Assembly: GCF_020252405.1 (NCBI RefSeq)
Contig: NZ_JADCDA010000012.1
Location: forward strand, 1-50,198
Direction: 5' to 3'
DNA: 50,198 bases
From: Aestuariivirga sp.
Lineage (GTDB): Bacteria; Pseudomonadota; Alphaproteobacteria; Rhizobiales; Aestuariivirgaceae
Part shown: positions 28,601-36,275 of the stretch, one piece after another
Layout of the letters: each line of letters starts with the position of its first letter
Numbering within the stretch: the stretch's first letter is position 1
Translations under genes and position numbers: made by a program
Notes under the pieces: generated by a model
Database searches by the model: none
What the model saw: only the letters and a program-made list of their open reading frames with translations
What the model was told of the DNA's origin: nothing

Positions 28601-29129
28601 CTACGAGCTCTACCAGCAGATGATCGAGGAGGCGGTGGCCAAGCTGCGCACCGGCGGGGATACGCTGGAGACGGATGGCCAGTGGTCGCCGCAGATCAAC
28701 ATCGGCGCCTCGGTCCTGATCCCTGAAACATATGTGGAGGACCTGCAGGTGCGCCTCGGCCTCTACCGCCGCCTGGCGGACCTGGACGGCCAGCAGGCGG
28801 TTGATGCGTTCAGCGCCGAGCTGCGCGACCGCTTCGGTCCGCTGCCGGAAGAAGTCAACCATCTGCTCGCCGTCGTCTCGATCAAGCTCCTGTGCCGCAC
28901 CGCCAATGTGCAGAGCGTGGATGCGGGACCGAAAGGGGCCGTCATGGCCTTCCGCGGCGGCGCCTTCGCCAACCCCGGCGCCCTCGTTCAGTGGATTACC
29001 GGGCAGGGCGCCAGGGCCAGGCTGCGCCCGGATATGAAGCTCGTCGTCATGCGCGAATGGGAGACGCCGGAAGAGCGCCTGAAAGGGACAAGACAGCTGA
29101 TGCAGACGCTGGTGAAACTGGCGGCATAG
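25656..29129 (+). CDS. mfd: transcription-repair coupling factor
   Basis: 1157 residues. Mfd pushes stalled RNA polymerase off damaged DNA and recruits UvrA. The order is a UvrB-like module (residues 1-350), the RNA-polymerase-interaction Tudor-like part (G-D-L-V-V-H-V-D-H-G-I-G-R-F near 490), a RecG-like translocase with Walker A G-D-V-G-F-G-K-T near 640, D-E-E-Q-H-F-G, T-A-T-P-I-P-R-T-L and Q-L-R-G-R-V-G-R, and the C-terminal D7 TRCF domain. Start ATG 25656 overlaps the sdhE stop; the frame is open 216 bases farther upstream, but that is sdhE read out of phase. Confidence 0.97.
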   Translation: MIDLSKLMPRLSQPGRTAVSGVPQGLDAMLLPGIAGAAGRRVVVHVAVDDSRAAVLADQLAYFAPALEVLRLPAWDCLPYDRVSPVAVIVARRLATLARLLEPVTKPTVLLTTVPAILQRVAPRPLIEGQSFSAAPGNRVNSGQLIGFLAGNGFSRTGTVVDPGDFAVRGGIIDIFPPGSDAPVRLDFFGDTLESIRGFDPESQRTTSTLRRFTLNPASEVLLNETSIGKFRVNYAAAFGGIDINDPLYESVTAGRKYQGMEHWLPLFHDELSTLFDYLDDPVITLDHSADEAAAARQEQVAEFYNARREALDKKETYGAAPYKPVRPATLYVTEAQWAEAQTNHTVLAFSPFESPDAISFGGRRGRSFAAERAQTGGNVYEAVRAHADDIRRAGRRVAIASWTEGSRERMETILRDHEVAPLAAARDWPEFLAWDKAIAGLLVLGLEEGFETGEFAIISEQDILGDRMVRRGRRNNKASGFISELSALSPGDLVVHVDHGIGRFEGLKTIEVQGAPHDCLFLSYAGGDRLFLPVENIELLSRYGSDEQGVQLDKLGGGAWQAKKARLRERILKIAEGLIHTAAARELKPGDVLPPPEGAYEEFAARFPYEETEDQLTAIEAVIEDFQKGRPMDRLVCGDVGFGKTEVALRSAFVAAMNGKQVAVVAPTTLLSRQHFATFEARFKGLPVNIAQASRMVPRKELDKVKAGIAAGDIDIVIGTHALLAESVRFRDLGLMIVDEEQHFGVRHKERLKEMRANVHVLTLTATPIPRTLQLALSGVRELSLITTPPLDRLAVRTYITPFDPVIIRESLLREHFRGGQSFYVAPRISDLDEIAAFLKETAPEVKFRVAHGRMAPTELEDIMTGFYDRKFDVLLSTTIVESGLDIPTANTLIIHRADMFGLAQLYQLRGRVGRSKQRAYAIFTTPANKPLTQAADRRLKVLQSLDSLGAGFTLASHDLDLRGAGNLLGDEQSGHIREVGYELYQQMIEEAVAKLRTGGDTLETDGQWSPQINIGASVLIPETYVEDLQVRLGLYRRLADLDGQQAVDAFSAELRDRFGPLPEEVNHLLAVVSIKLLCRTANVQSVDAGPKGAVMAFRGGAFANPGALVQWITGQGARARLRPDMKLVVMREWETPEERLKGTRQLMQTLVKLAA

Positions 29130-29130
29130 A

Positions 29131-29301
29131 GCATGATCCGCAAAAGTGGATTCCGCTTTTGCGATAAGATCATGCTCAAGCATATGATCTGGCGCATGAT
29201 CCGCAAAAGTGGGTTCCGCTTTTGCGATAAGATCATGCTCAAGCATATGATCCGGCGCATGATCCGCAAAAGTGGGTTCCGCTTTTGCGATCCGATCATG
29301 C
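29131..29301. repeat. three tandem palindromic elements with a 63-bp period
   Basis: Palindromes at 29131-29175, 29194-29238 and 29257-29301 start exactly 63 bases apart. The 18-base linkers (TCAAGCATATGATCTGGC and TCAAGCATATGATCCGGC) are nearly identical, so the unit is palindrome plus linker. The array fills the whole space between the convergent mfd and DsbA-like genes, two bases from one stop and one from the other. The third copy ends TTTTGCGATCCGATCATGC, with a changed right arm. Confidence 0.95.
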
Positions 29302-29302
29302 G

Positions 29303-29947
29303 TTACGCCTCGCCGACCTCTTTCGATACGCGCGAGATCGCATCGATCAGCACGGCGGGTGACTGCGCGCCCGCCAGCGCATAGCTCTGCCCCAGGATGA
29401 AGGTCGGCACACCCGTCACGCCGATGTTGGTTGCATGCTCGATCTCCGCCCTGGTTTCCTCAACATCCTGCGCGGTGTCGAGCAGTTCGCGGATCTGCTG
29501 GGCGTTGATGCCGGCCTCGCCCGCGCAGGCGGCAAGCACGTTGCGGTCGCCCACGTCTTTGCCCTCGCTCCAGTAGGCCATGAACAGTCGCTCGACCATT
29601 TCGGTCTGCCGGTCCACCGTGTGCGACCAGCGGATCAGGCGATGGGCGTCCAGCGTGTTGGGCGTGCGCCTGATCAGGTCGAAACGGTAGGGCACGTCCA
29701 GTTCCTTGCCCGCCTCGATCAGCGGGTCATGGATGGTCTTCAGCTTCTCCGCGCCGAACTTGTTGAGCATGTAGTCATGCCGGTCGAGGCCCTCCGGCGG
29801 GATGCCGGGGTCCAGCATGAAGGGCCGCCAGCGGATCAATACGTCCATGTCGAGGACGGCGAGCGCGGCGTCAAGGCGGCGCTTGCCGAGGAAGCACCAG
29901 GGGCAGATGACGTCGGACACGACGTCGATGGCGAAACGACCGGCCAT
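29303..29947 (-). CDS. DsbA-family oxidoreductase, FrnE / HCCA isomerase-like
   Basis: 214 residues with a thioredoxin-like fold and helical insertion. V-I-C-P-W-C-F-L-G at about 13-21 holds the C-P-W-C redox pair, and G-V-T-G-V-P-T-F-I near 175-183 carries the cis-proline. There is no signal peptide, so it acts in the cytoplasm, as FrnE-like proteins do; they assist disulfide handling or polyketide chemistry. The W-R-P-F-M-L-D-P-G block is typical of this branch. It starts four bases after the stop of the acyl-CoA-ligase relic. Confidence 0.85.
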   Translation of the reverse strand: MAGRFAIDVVSDVICPWCFLGKRRLDAALAVLDMDVLIRWRPFMLDPGIPPEGLDRHDYMLNKFGAEKLKTIHDPLIEAGKELDVPYRFDLIRRTPNTLDAHRLIRWSHTVDRQTEMVERLFMAYWSEGKDVGDRNVLAACAGEAGINAQQIRELLDTAQDVEETRAEIEHATNIGVTGVPTFILGQSYALAGAQSPAVLIDAISRVSKEVGEA

Positions 29948-29950
29948 GGC

Positions 29951-30217
29951 TCAGGGCCTCTCCAGCGCTTTCCGGTTGAGCTTGCCGTTAGCGGTCCGTG
30001 GGAGCGCGGGCACGAACCATATCCGCTTCGGGAACTTATAGGCCGCGAACCGCTCCCCGGAAAGGCGTTCTCCGCCCGATGAGAGCGTGATCCGCAAAAG
30101 TGGAACTGGTTTTGCGATAAGATGATGCTCAAGCCGGGCAACAGGCCGGGGTCGCTGCGATGCACGGCCAGTTCGCCATTGTCGAGGAGCCCCGCCGCGC
30201 CCGGCGGGGTGCGCCGG
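29951..30217 (-). pseudogene. relic of an AMP-forming acyl-CoA ligase, interrupted by a palindromic repeat
   Basis: Two pieces on the minus strand resemble one ligase. Piece one (about 30217-30137) reads G-L-L-D-N-G-E-L-A-V-H-R-S-D-P-G-L, like the G-E-L-A-V-H-R-x-D-P region of acetyl/benzoyl-CoA-ligase types. Piece two (about 30075-29951) reads A-A-Y-K-F-P-K-R-I, then L-P-R-T-A-N-G-K-L-N-R-K, the C-terminal domain with the catalytic Lys of A10, ending in TGA at 29951. About 60-100 residues that should lie between are missing, replaced by the palindromic repeat at 30084-30132. The N-terminal ~370 residues are absent; the solute-binding protein gene starts there instead. Assignment is from memory of family motifs. 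Confidence 0.6.
30084..30132. repeat. palindromic repeat element, copy at the ligase relic
   Basis: AGCGTGATCCGCAAAAGTGG, loop, then TTTTGCGATAAGATGATGCT. One arm has G for C in GATGATG. It sits exactly at the deletion joint of the acyl-CoA-ligase relic. Confidence 0.88.
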
Positions 30218-30223
30218 TGAAGG

Positions 30224-32023
30224 TCACTTGTTGCGCCAGAGCGTCGTGGCCTCGAAACCCGTCAGCGGCTGGGCATCCGGGCGGCCGATGCTATTCCAGC
30301 GCGCCACCCACTGGCCGCCGGCATTGTAGAAGGGCGCCATGTAGAACCCCGCGGTCAGCAGCCGGTCTTCTGCCCGGACAGCCGCGATGAACTCGTCGCG
30401 GGTTCTGGCGCTCAGCATGGCCTGAATTGCCCGGTCCACGGCCGGATCGGCCACTCCGGCATAGTTCCGGGTGCCCTCATTGCCGCGCCCCCCGGAGCCG
30501 AAATACAGCACCTGCTCGTTGCCCGGCGACAGCGAGTTGAACCAGGTCCAGCTGATGACGTCAAAATCGTAACTGTTCCGTATCCGGAGGAATTGGGCCG
30601 CATCGACGAACTTCACACTGGCGGAGACGCCAATCGACCTGAGTGTCCTCTGATAGGCGAGCGCAACCTTCTCCTGTTGGGGATCGGTGAGGGTGATGGT
30701 GAAGGCGAATGGTTCGCCCCTGGCGTTCACCAGGCTGTTGCCGGACATTGTCCAGCCCGCGCCGCCCAGCAGCGCCATTGCCTTTCCGAGAATCTTGCGG
30801 TCGCGGCCGGAGCCGTCGCTGACGGGCACTGCATAGCTGCCGTCCACGAAATCCGGGCGCAGTTTCGCGAGGTCATCCCCCAGCACCTTCTTTTCGGCCT
30901 CGTTCACCGGCCTGCCCTGCGAAGAAAGTTCCGAACCGCCGTAATAGCCGTAGGTCCGGCGATAGGCACTGGCGAAGAGATTGGCGTTGATCCACTCGAA
31001 ATCGAAGACCATTGCGAGCGCCTCGCGCACCCGGGGGTCCTGGAACATCGGGCGCCTTGTGTTGAAGACGAAGCCCGATGCCGGGAAGGGAGTCTTTTGC
31101 TCAATCTTCTCGAGCGTGACCTTGCCGTCCTTGACCGCGGGAAAATCATATCCAGAGCTCCAGCGGGTGGGGTCTGTCTCGATTCTGACGTCCGCAAGGC
31201 CAGATTTGAAGGCCTCGAAGGTGGCGTTGGCATCGCGGTAGTAGTCGATGCGCACCGTGTCGAAATTCCACAGGCCCTTGTTCAGGGGAAGGTCTCTGCC
31301 CCAATATCCGGGGTTCTTGCGGTAGGTGATGGATTCACCGGGCTTTATCTTGTCCATCACATAGGGTCCGGACCCAATCATTGGATTCAACGACGAGACA
31401 GAGAAGTCCTTGCCTTCCCACGCCTTCCTTGGGAATATTGGCATCAGCCCCACAATCATCGGCAATTCCCGGTCGCCTGCTTCCTGATGGAAGGTTATGG
31501 TGCGGTCATCCGGCGTCTCGACCCTGGTGATCTTCGAAAAATTGGTCTTGAAATTGGGCCTGCCCTTGTCCCGCAGGGTTTCCATGGAAAAAGCGACGTC
31601 CGCCGCTGTCACGGGCGTGCCGTCTGAGAAGCTGGCTTCTGGCCTGATCCGGAACGTAAAGGTCTGCCGGTCATCCGAGGTGTCGATGGACTCAGCCAAT
31701 AGACCGTACAGGGAGAAGGGCTCGCCCCAGTTTCGCCCCATGAGGCTCTCGACGACGTAGGTCCGCACGAAGTCGGCCGGCTGGCCCTTCACGATGAAGG
31801 GATTGACGCTGTCGAAGGAGCCGGTGATGGCCTGGCGCAGATCGCCGCCCTGGGGCGCCTCCGGGTTGGCATAGGGCAGGTTCTTGAAATCGGCCGGGAG
31901 CGCCGGTTCGCCCAGCATGGCGATGCCGTGCCTCGGTTCGGCCCGGACGGGCGGGGCGAAGGCCAGGAGGGCCGTGGCGAGGAGGGCCATGGCGAGCAGG
32001 ACGGCGCGGCGGAGCATGAACAT
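30224..32023 (-). CDS. family 5 extracellular solute-binding protein, YejA-like (orphan)
   Basis: 599 residues. The signal peptide (L-L-A-M-A-L-L-A-T-A-L-L-A-F-A-P-P-V-R-A) is followed by the SBP_bac_5 fold that binds peptides or opines for an ABC importer. I-T-G-S-F-D-S-V-N-P-F and F-R-I-R-P-E-A-S-F-S-D-G-T-P-V-T are family markers. The H-G-I-A-M-L-G-E-P start of the mature protein is typical of YejA, the binding protein of the microcin C/peptide importer YejABEF. No permease or ATPase gene is adjacent. Start ATG 32023 follows GAAGGTCC; the longer frame runs back over the homospermidine synthase stop. Confidence 0.83.
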   Translation of the reverse strand: MFMLRRAVLLAMALLATALLAFAPPVRAEPRHGIAMLGEPALPADFKNLPYANPEAPQGGDLRQAITGSFDSVNPFIVKGQPADFVRTYVVESLMGRNWGEPFSLYGLLAESIDTSDDRQTFTFRIRPEASFSDGTPVTAADVAFSMETLRDKGRPNFKTNFSKITRVETPDDRTITFHQEAGDRELPMIVGLMPIFPRKAWEGKDFSVSSLNPMIGSGPYVMDKIKPGESITYRKNPGYWGRDLPLNKGLWNFDTVRIDYYRDANATFEAFKSGLADVRIETDPTRWSSGYDFPAVKDGKVTLEKIEQKTPFPASGFVFNTRRPMFQDPRVREALAMVFDFEWINANLFASAYRRTYGYYGGSELSSQGRPVNEAEKKVLGDDLAKLRPDFVDGSYAVPVSDGSGRDRKILGKAMALLGGAGWTMSGNSLVNARGEPFAFTITLTDPQQEKVALAYQRTLRSIGVSASVKFVDAAQFLRIRNSYDFDVISWTWFNSLSPGNEQVLYFGSGGRGNEGTRNYAGVADPAVDRAIQAMLSARTRDEFIAAVRAEDRLLTAGFYMAPFYNAGGQWVARWNSIGRPDAQPLTGFEATTLWRNK

Positions 32024-32108
32024 GGACCTTCGATTGCAATGCGAATCGGGACACATCATGGCCGGGCAAGCCCGGCCATGAAAGTCCCGCTTCAGCGCAA
32101 AGCGTCCC

Positions 32109-33539
32109 TCAGCGAACGAGAATGTTCTGGAACTGCCAGGGGTCTTTCCGGTCGAGGCCGGTGGCAAAGAGTTCAACGGCCGAGTCAAGCGGGGTCCAGC
32201 CGGTAAAGACCCCGCGCATCGGCCCCAAATAGGGCGATTGGATCTCGAGGCAGCGCTTGTAGTCCATCTCATCGGTCTCGACGATGCCGGCCATGGGGTT
32301 TTCGATGGCCCAGATCATGCCGCTCAGCACGGCGGAGGTCACCTGCAGGCCCGTGGCGCTCTGGTAGGGGGCGAGCGTCCGCGCCTCCTCGATCGAGAGC
32401 TGCGAGCCATACCAATAGGCATTCTTCTTGTGGCCGTAGAGCAGCACGCCGAGCTCGTCGCGCCCGTCGGCGATCTGAGCCTCGTCGAGGACATAGGCGT
32501 TCTTCGGGTGCTTGCCGCCATTGCCCAGCATCTCGATCCACGACAGCACGGCGTCGTTGGACGGGTGATAGGCATAATGGCAGGTGGGACGGTAGGTCAC
32601 CTTGCGGCCCGAGCGCACGGTGAAATGGTCCGAGATCGAGATGGCCTCATTATGCGTGACAAGGAAGCCGAAATGCGGGCCCTCCGTCGGCGTCCAGGTG
32701 CGCACGCGCGTGTCAGCGCCCGGCGTCTCGATATAGATCGCCGCGCCGCAGCCCGTCTTGTGGCGCTTGCCTTTGGGCGGCAGCTTCTTCTCATGCGTGC
32801 CCCAGCCCAGTTCGGCGGGCTGCAGGCCTTCCGAGATGAAGCCCTCGACGGACCAGGTGTTGACGAAGGCGCCGAAGGGTTTCGGCTGCCTGGAGCGCTG
32901 CGTGTCGCGCTCGGCGATGTGAATGCCCTTGATGCCCAGCTTCATCATCAGCCTGGCCCAGCCGTCGCGCGTGGTGGGTTCGGCGGCCTTGGTCTTGGTG
33001 GCCCTGGCGATGTCCATCAGCGCCCGTTTGACGAACCATGACACCATGCCAGGGTTGGCGCCGCAGCAGGACACGGCCGTGGGGCCCGGCCCCAGCGCCC
33101 GCTTCAGGTCGAGCATCTTCTCGCGCATGGCGTAATTTGTGCGTTCGCCCTGTGGAACCCTGGTGTTGTAGTAGAAGCCCGGCCACGGCTCGATCACCGT
33201 GTCGATGTAAAGCGCGTGCGTCTCGCGCGCCAGGCGCATGATGTCGAGGCTGTCGACATCGACCGAGAGGTTGACGATGAAGGCTGGGCCGGGACCCGCC
33301 GTGAGGAGCGGCTTCAGCAACTGACGGAAGTTCTTCCGGGTGACCGCAGCCTTCAGGAAGGCGGCGCCCTGCTTTTCGGCCAGCTGGCTGTGGGTCGCGT
33401 CGGGATCGATGACCGTGATCTGTTTGGGATCGCATTCGATGTGCCGCAAGATCAGGGGAAGCGCTCCCCTGCCGATCGAGCCGAAGCCGATCATCACGAT
33501 GGGGCCTTTCCACGCGGCGTGCACGGGCCAGTTGGTCAT
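32109..33539 (-). CDS. hss: homospermidine synthase
   Basis: 476 residues, the usual length. NAD+-dependent cytoplasmic enzyme making homospermidine from putrescine (or putrescine plus spermidine), the main triamine of many rhizobia. The N-terminal Rossmann fold shows M-I-G-F-G-S-I-G-R-G at 16-25, and S-C-C-G-A-N-P-G-M-V-S-W plus the E-G-P-H-F-G-F-L-V-T-H-N-E-A segment are characteristic. AGGAG lies about ten bases before the ATG. It appears to be a single-gene unit. Confidence 0.95.
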   Translation of the reverse strand: MTNWPVHAAWKGPIVMIGFGSIGRGALPLILRHIECDPKQITVIDPDATHSQLAEKQGAAFLKAAVTRKNFRQLLKPLLTAGPGPAFIVNLSVDVDSLDIMRLARETHALYIDTVIEPWPGFYYNTRVPQGERTNYAMREKMLDLKRALGPGPTAVSCCGANPGMVSWFVKRALMDIARATKTKAAEPTTRDGWARLMMKLGIKGIHIAERDTQRSRQPKPFGAFVNTWSVEGFISEGLQPAELGWGTHEKKLPPKGKRHKTGCGAAIYIETPGADTRVRTWTPTEGPHFGFLVTHNEAISISDHFTVRSGRKVTYRPTCHYAYHPSNDAVLSWIEMLGNGGKHPKNAYVLDEAQIADGRDELGVLLYGHKKNAYWYGSQLSIEEARTLAPYQSATGLQVTSAVLSGMIWAIENPMAGIVETDEMDYKRCLEIQSPYLGPMRGVFTGWTPLDSAVELFATGLDRKDPWQFQNILVR

Positions 33540-33650
33540 TTCATCGGAACTCCTGTGTTTGAGGGTCGAAGACTGCGCCTATAGCGCCTTGACCCGCCAT
33601 TCAAAAGAGAATTGTGAGATTACGACCGGGCCGGTCTTGCGCCGTGTCGA

Positions 33651-33953
33651 TCAGTCATCCGGTGGAAGATGTGCTTCGCCTTTGCGGCGGGAGAACTTCG
33701 CCATTTCCCATTCGATCCGCGCTGTCTTGTAGGCATCTATCACCGAAAAGCCGTAGATCAGAATGCCGCCCGCATGACGGGTGAAGAAACTTGCCGTCTC
33801 CGGGGTCAGACGCAGGCTGACCCATCCGAGAATGACGGTGAAGAACAAAAACATCAGTCCGCGCTGCGCCTTGCCGAGCAGCACATGGCCCGCGCCGGGC
33901 AGAATGACGGCGGCGGCGAGCACGGCATGGGGGTTCAAGGGCTTTGCAATCAT
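33651..33953 (-). CDS. small two- or three-helix membrane protein
   Basis: 100 residues. L-P-G-A-G-H-V-L-L-G-K-A-Q-R-G-L follows a first hydrophobic stretch, a pattern seen in DUF5683/TM2-like small membrane proteins. Then come L-M-F-L-F-F-T-V-I-L-G-W and I-L-I-Y-G-F-S-V-I-D-A-Y, and a charged tail. It overlaps the upstream gene by four bases (ATGA), so the pair is an operon. The function is unknown. Confidence 0.7.
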   Translation of the reverse strand: MIAKPLNPHAVLAAAVILPGAGHVLLGKAQRGLMFLFFTVILGWVSLRLTPETASFFTRHAGGILIYGFSVIDAYKTARIEWEMAKFSRRKGEAHLPPDD

Positions 33954-34630
33954 GATGAAGCCGCCGATGATGTTTCGACGTCGGCGCGCACAGCCATGAG
34001 AAGGTCAAGGCTGTCCGTTACCATCAGGGGATCGATGGTGACATCGCCAAAGTCAGCTTGGCGTAACACGCCATAGCGCGCCCGGTCCGCCTCTCCTGCG
34101 AGCAACACAACGCGCAGCCCCTTTGGAGTGAGCAGGAGTTCCTTGCCATGTCGTCCCCGGAAGAGCGCAAGATGGCGGGAGAGGATTCGCGGGTCCGGCA
34201 TGTGCGCCGCGTCGTCCGTTCGGATGACGGCGTCATGCGGGAAGTCAGGAGGGTTTGAAACGGTAACCGGCAGATCATCGAAGTTCGAGAAGCTGGTGAA
34301 TCCGGCGGGACGCATCATCAAGTCAAGTGTCGCTCTCACCGGAAATGGACCTGGCATGGTAACCATCAACCACAGGCTGGGCAGCTTGCGCACCGCCAGT
34401 GTGTCGGCCACCACCTTCACCTCCGCGATGCGGCCCTTGTAGCGGCCGGTCAGGACATATGTCCCGGCCGTTATGCCCGCGCTGACGCGGGGTTCGTCCA
34501 GCATTGCGGCTGCCGCGGAGAGCAGGCGGTCCGGCTCGGCTTTGCGCCGTCGCGCCGCGGAGATCGCGTGCCGCGCGAGGAGCCCCGCAAGGGCCGCGGC
34601 CAGAGCCGTTCCGATGATCGCTTGCCACAT
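33950..34630 (-). CDS. membrane-anchored hypothetical protein
   Basis: 226 residues: an N-terminal helix (I-I-G-T-A-L-A-A-A-L-A-G-L-L) then a beta-rich soluble domain with T-G-R-Y-K-G-R-I-A-E-V-K-V. I do not recognise the family. It is first of a two-gene unit with the small membrane protein at 33651. Confidence 0.65.
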   Translation of the reverse strand: MWQAIIGTALAAALAGLLARHAISAARRRKAEPDRLLSAAAAMLDEPRVSAGITAGTYVLTGRYKGRIAEVKVVADTLAVRKLPSLWLMVTMPGPFPVRATLDLMMRPAGFTSFSNFDDLPVTVSNPPDFPHDAVIRTDDAAHMPDPRILSRHLALFRGRHGKELLLTPKGLRVVLLAGEADRARYGVLRQADFGDVTIDPLMVTDSLDLLMAVRADVETSSAASS

Positions 34631-34689
34631 GCAGGCCGCCAGAATCTATGAGGCCCGCCTCGAAAGGCGGGCCGGTTTCTTGTCGATGC

Positions 34690-36093
34690 TCAGTATCCCC
34701 GGGGCTTCGGCCAGGGCATGGTGAACTGGTCGCCGCGCTTCACATAGCGATAGCGGTAGAAGTGGAACCACAGCGACATGATGATGTAGAACACCACCAT
34801 GGCCGTGAGCTGCGCTCCATAGCCGAGGAAGATGGCGAAATAGGTCACCACGCACAGCGCCAGCAGGATGATCGCCGGCAACGGGTGGAAGGGGTGCGTG
34901 TATCCGCGCTGGATCGTGCCAAGCGGCCACTTGTTCCGGAACATCATGATGTTGACGCTCATGAACGTGTAGTGCAGCACGCCCGAAAGGATCGAGAACG
35001 TGATCGCCTGTCCCAGGTTCGCGATGAAGGCGAAGGCCAGCGCGATCGGCACCAGGAAGATGATGGACCGGTAGGGGGTCCTGTACACGGGGTGCACCGC
35101 CGAGAACCACGGCGGCAAATAGCGGTCGCGGCCGAGTGAGAACCACGCCCGTGCCGCATCGTTGATGCAGCCGTTGGCCGAGGCCAGCGCGGCAAGGATG
35201 GTGGCCGTGAACATCATATTCTCCAGCAGCGCGCTTCCGGTCAGTTTGCCGGCGTCGAGGAGCGGGTAATAGGTGAATCCCAGATACTGCCAGGGCATCA
35301 GCGAAGCGCAGATGTACCAGGTCAGGGACGCGCCGATGAGCAGCGTGATCATGCCGGCCATGGTGCCATAGGGCAGCGAGCGGGAAGGCGAGCGAACTTC
35401 CTCCGCCGCCTGCGTCGTCCCCTCGATGCCGAGGTAGAACCAGATGCCCCAGTGGAACGCTGCAATCACGCCGATCCAGCCATAGGGCAGGGCATTCTCC
35501 GGCGTCACCATCTCGTTCAGCTTCAGGATCGTTCCCTGGCTCCACGGCTGGACCGAGAAGAACAGGACGATGATGGCCAGATAGGCAATGGCCGTGATGA
35601 CGAAGTTGACGTTCAGCGTCATCAGCACGCCACGGTAGTTCAGGGCGGCGAGGCCCACGATGACAATGGCGATGATGCCTTTGTAGTGCCAGTCGCTGAA
35701 ACCGTCGCCGGCATAGGCTTTCACCGTATCGGCGATGAGGATGGCGTTGGACACCTCCAGCATGGTGTAGGCGAAGACGAGGTAGAGGGCCACATTGAAC
35801 GCCATCAGCGGGCCGACGATGTGCTTGGCCTGCGCATACTGCCCGCCGGCCGCGGCGACGGTTGATGTCACCTCGGAATCGATCATGGCGACGGAGGTGT
35901 AAAGAAGCCCGATCACCCAGCAGATGATCAGCGCGGCGAGCGTGCCGCCCTTGTCGACGGCAAAGTTCCAGCCGGTGTATTCGCCGACGAGAACGATGCC
36001 GACACCCAGCGCCCAGACATGGCCGGGGCCGAGGATGCGCAGCAGAGAAACTTTCTTCACCGTGTCTGCGGCGGAAGCGGTTGCGTTCGACAT
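34690..36093 (-). CDS. APC-superfamily amino acid / amine permease
   Basis: 467 residues with about 12 membrane helices. The first helix contains G-P-G-H-V-W-A-L-G-V-G-I-V-L-V-G-E-Y, with the unwound glycine-rich segment that binds substrate in APC carriers. G-I-E-G-T-T-Q-A-A-E-E near 230 is the conserved helix-6 region of the ethanolamine/GABA-like branch. It imports an amino acid or amine with a cation, substrate unknown. It is the last gene of a tight operon led by three small membrane-protein genes, a layout not usual for APC permeases, which normally work alone. Confidence 0.85.
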   Translation of the reverse strand: MSNATASAADTVKKVSLLRILGPGHVWALGVGIVLVGEYTGWNFAVDKGGTLAALIICWVIGLLYTSVAMIDSEVTSTVAAAGGQYAQAKHIVGPLMAFNVALYLVFAYTMLEVSNAILIADTVKAYAGDGFSDWHYKGIIAIVIVGLAALNYRGVLMTLNVNFVITAIAYLAIIVLFFSVQPWSQGTILKLNEMVTPENALPYGWIGVIAAFHWGIWFYLGIEGTTQAAEEVRSPSRSLPYGTMAGMITLLIGASLTWYICASLMPWQYLGFTYYPLLDAGKLTGSALLENMMFTATILAALASANGCINDAARAWFSLGRDRYLPPWFSAVHPVYRTPYRSIIFLVPIALAFAFIANLGQAITFSILSGVLHYTFMSVNIMMFRNKWPLGTIQRGYTHPFHPLPAIILLALCVVTYFAIFLGYGAQLTAMVVFYIIMSLWFHFYRYRYVKRGDQFTMPWPKPRGY

Positions 36094-36103
36094 CTGACCC
36101 CCC

Positions 36104-36265
36104 TCAGACCTTGTGGGATTCTTGGACGCCCTCGATCTCGCCTTCGCGGGAAGAGGTCAGGGTTGCTTCCGAATAGCTCGTATCGACCCGGAACCAGTCA
36201 TAGAGCATCCAGAGGAGCAGCGCGGCGGACAGGACCCAGCCGATATTCGCAATTGTAATCCACAT
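36104..36265 (-). CDS. 53-residue single-helix membrane protein in the permease operon
   Basis: Starts M-W-I-T-I-A-N-I-G-W-V-L and continues as one hydrophobic helix to about residue 24 (L-L-L-W-M-L-Y-D-W-F). A soluble acidic tail of about 28 residues with S-R-E-G-E-I-E-G follows. The stop is ten bases before the permease ATG and the start 10 bases after the stop of the 128-residue gene, so it is clearly part of the operon. No family is known to me. Size and position suggest an accessory subunit of the permease. Confidence 0.75.
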   Translation of the reverse strand: MWITIANIGWVLSAALLLWMLYDWFRVDTSYSEATLTSSREGEIEGVQESHKV

Positions 36266-36275
36266 GGCCGTTCCC

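Noticed and set aside
26859-29246. A 795-codon minus-strand open frame opposite mfd
   Set aside because: Shadow of mfd; composition is skewed and its N-terminus is translated palindromic repeat.
29131-29301. Regularly spaced repeats as a possible CRISPR array
   Set aside because: The linkers are nearly identical to each other, units are palindromic and no cas genes are present.
29133-29384. A frame encoding three repeats of [16 protein letters not shown]
   Set aside because: It is simply the translated tandem palindrome. The same peptide appears as false N-termini of gltX and other frames wherever the repeat occurs.
30190-30209. CCCCGCCG / CGGCGGGG hairpin after the solute-binding protein gene, as a terminator
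   Set aside because: No T-run follows on the minus strand, and the bases are explained as Pro/Gly/Ala codons of the acyl-CoA-ligase relic.
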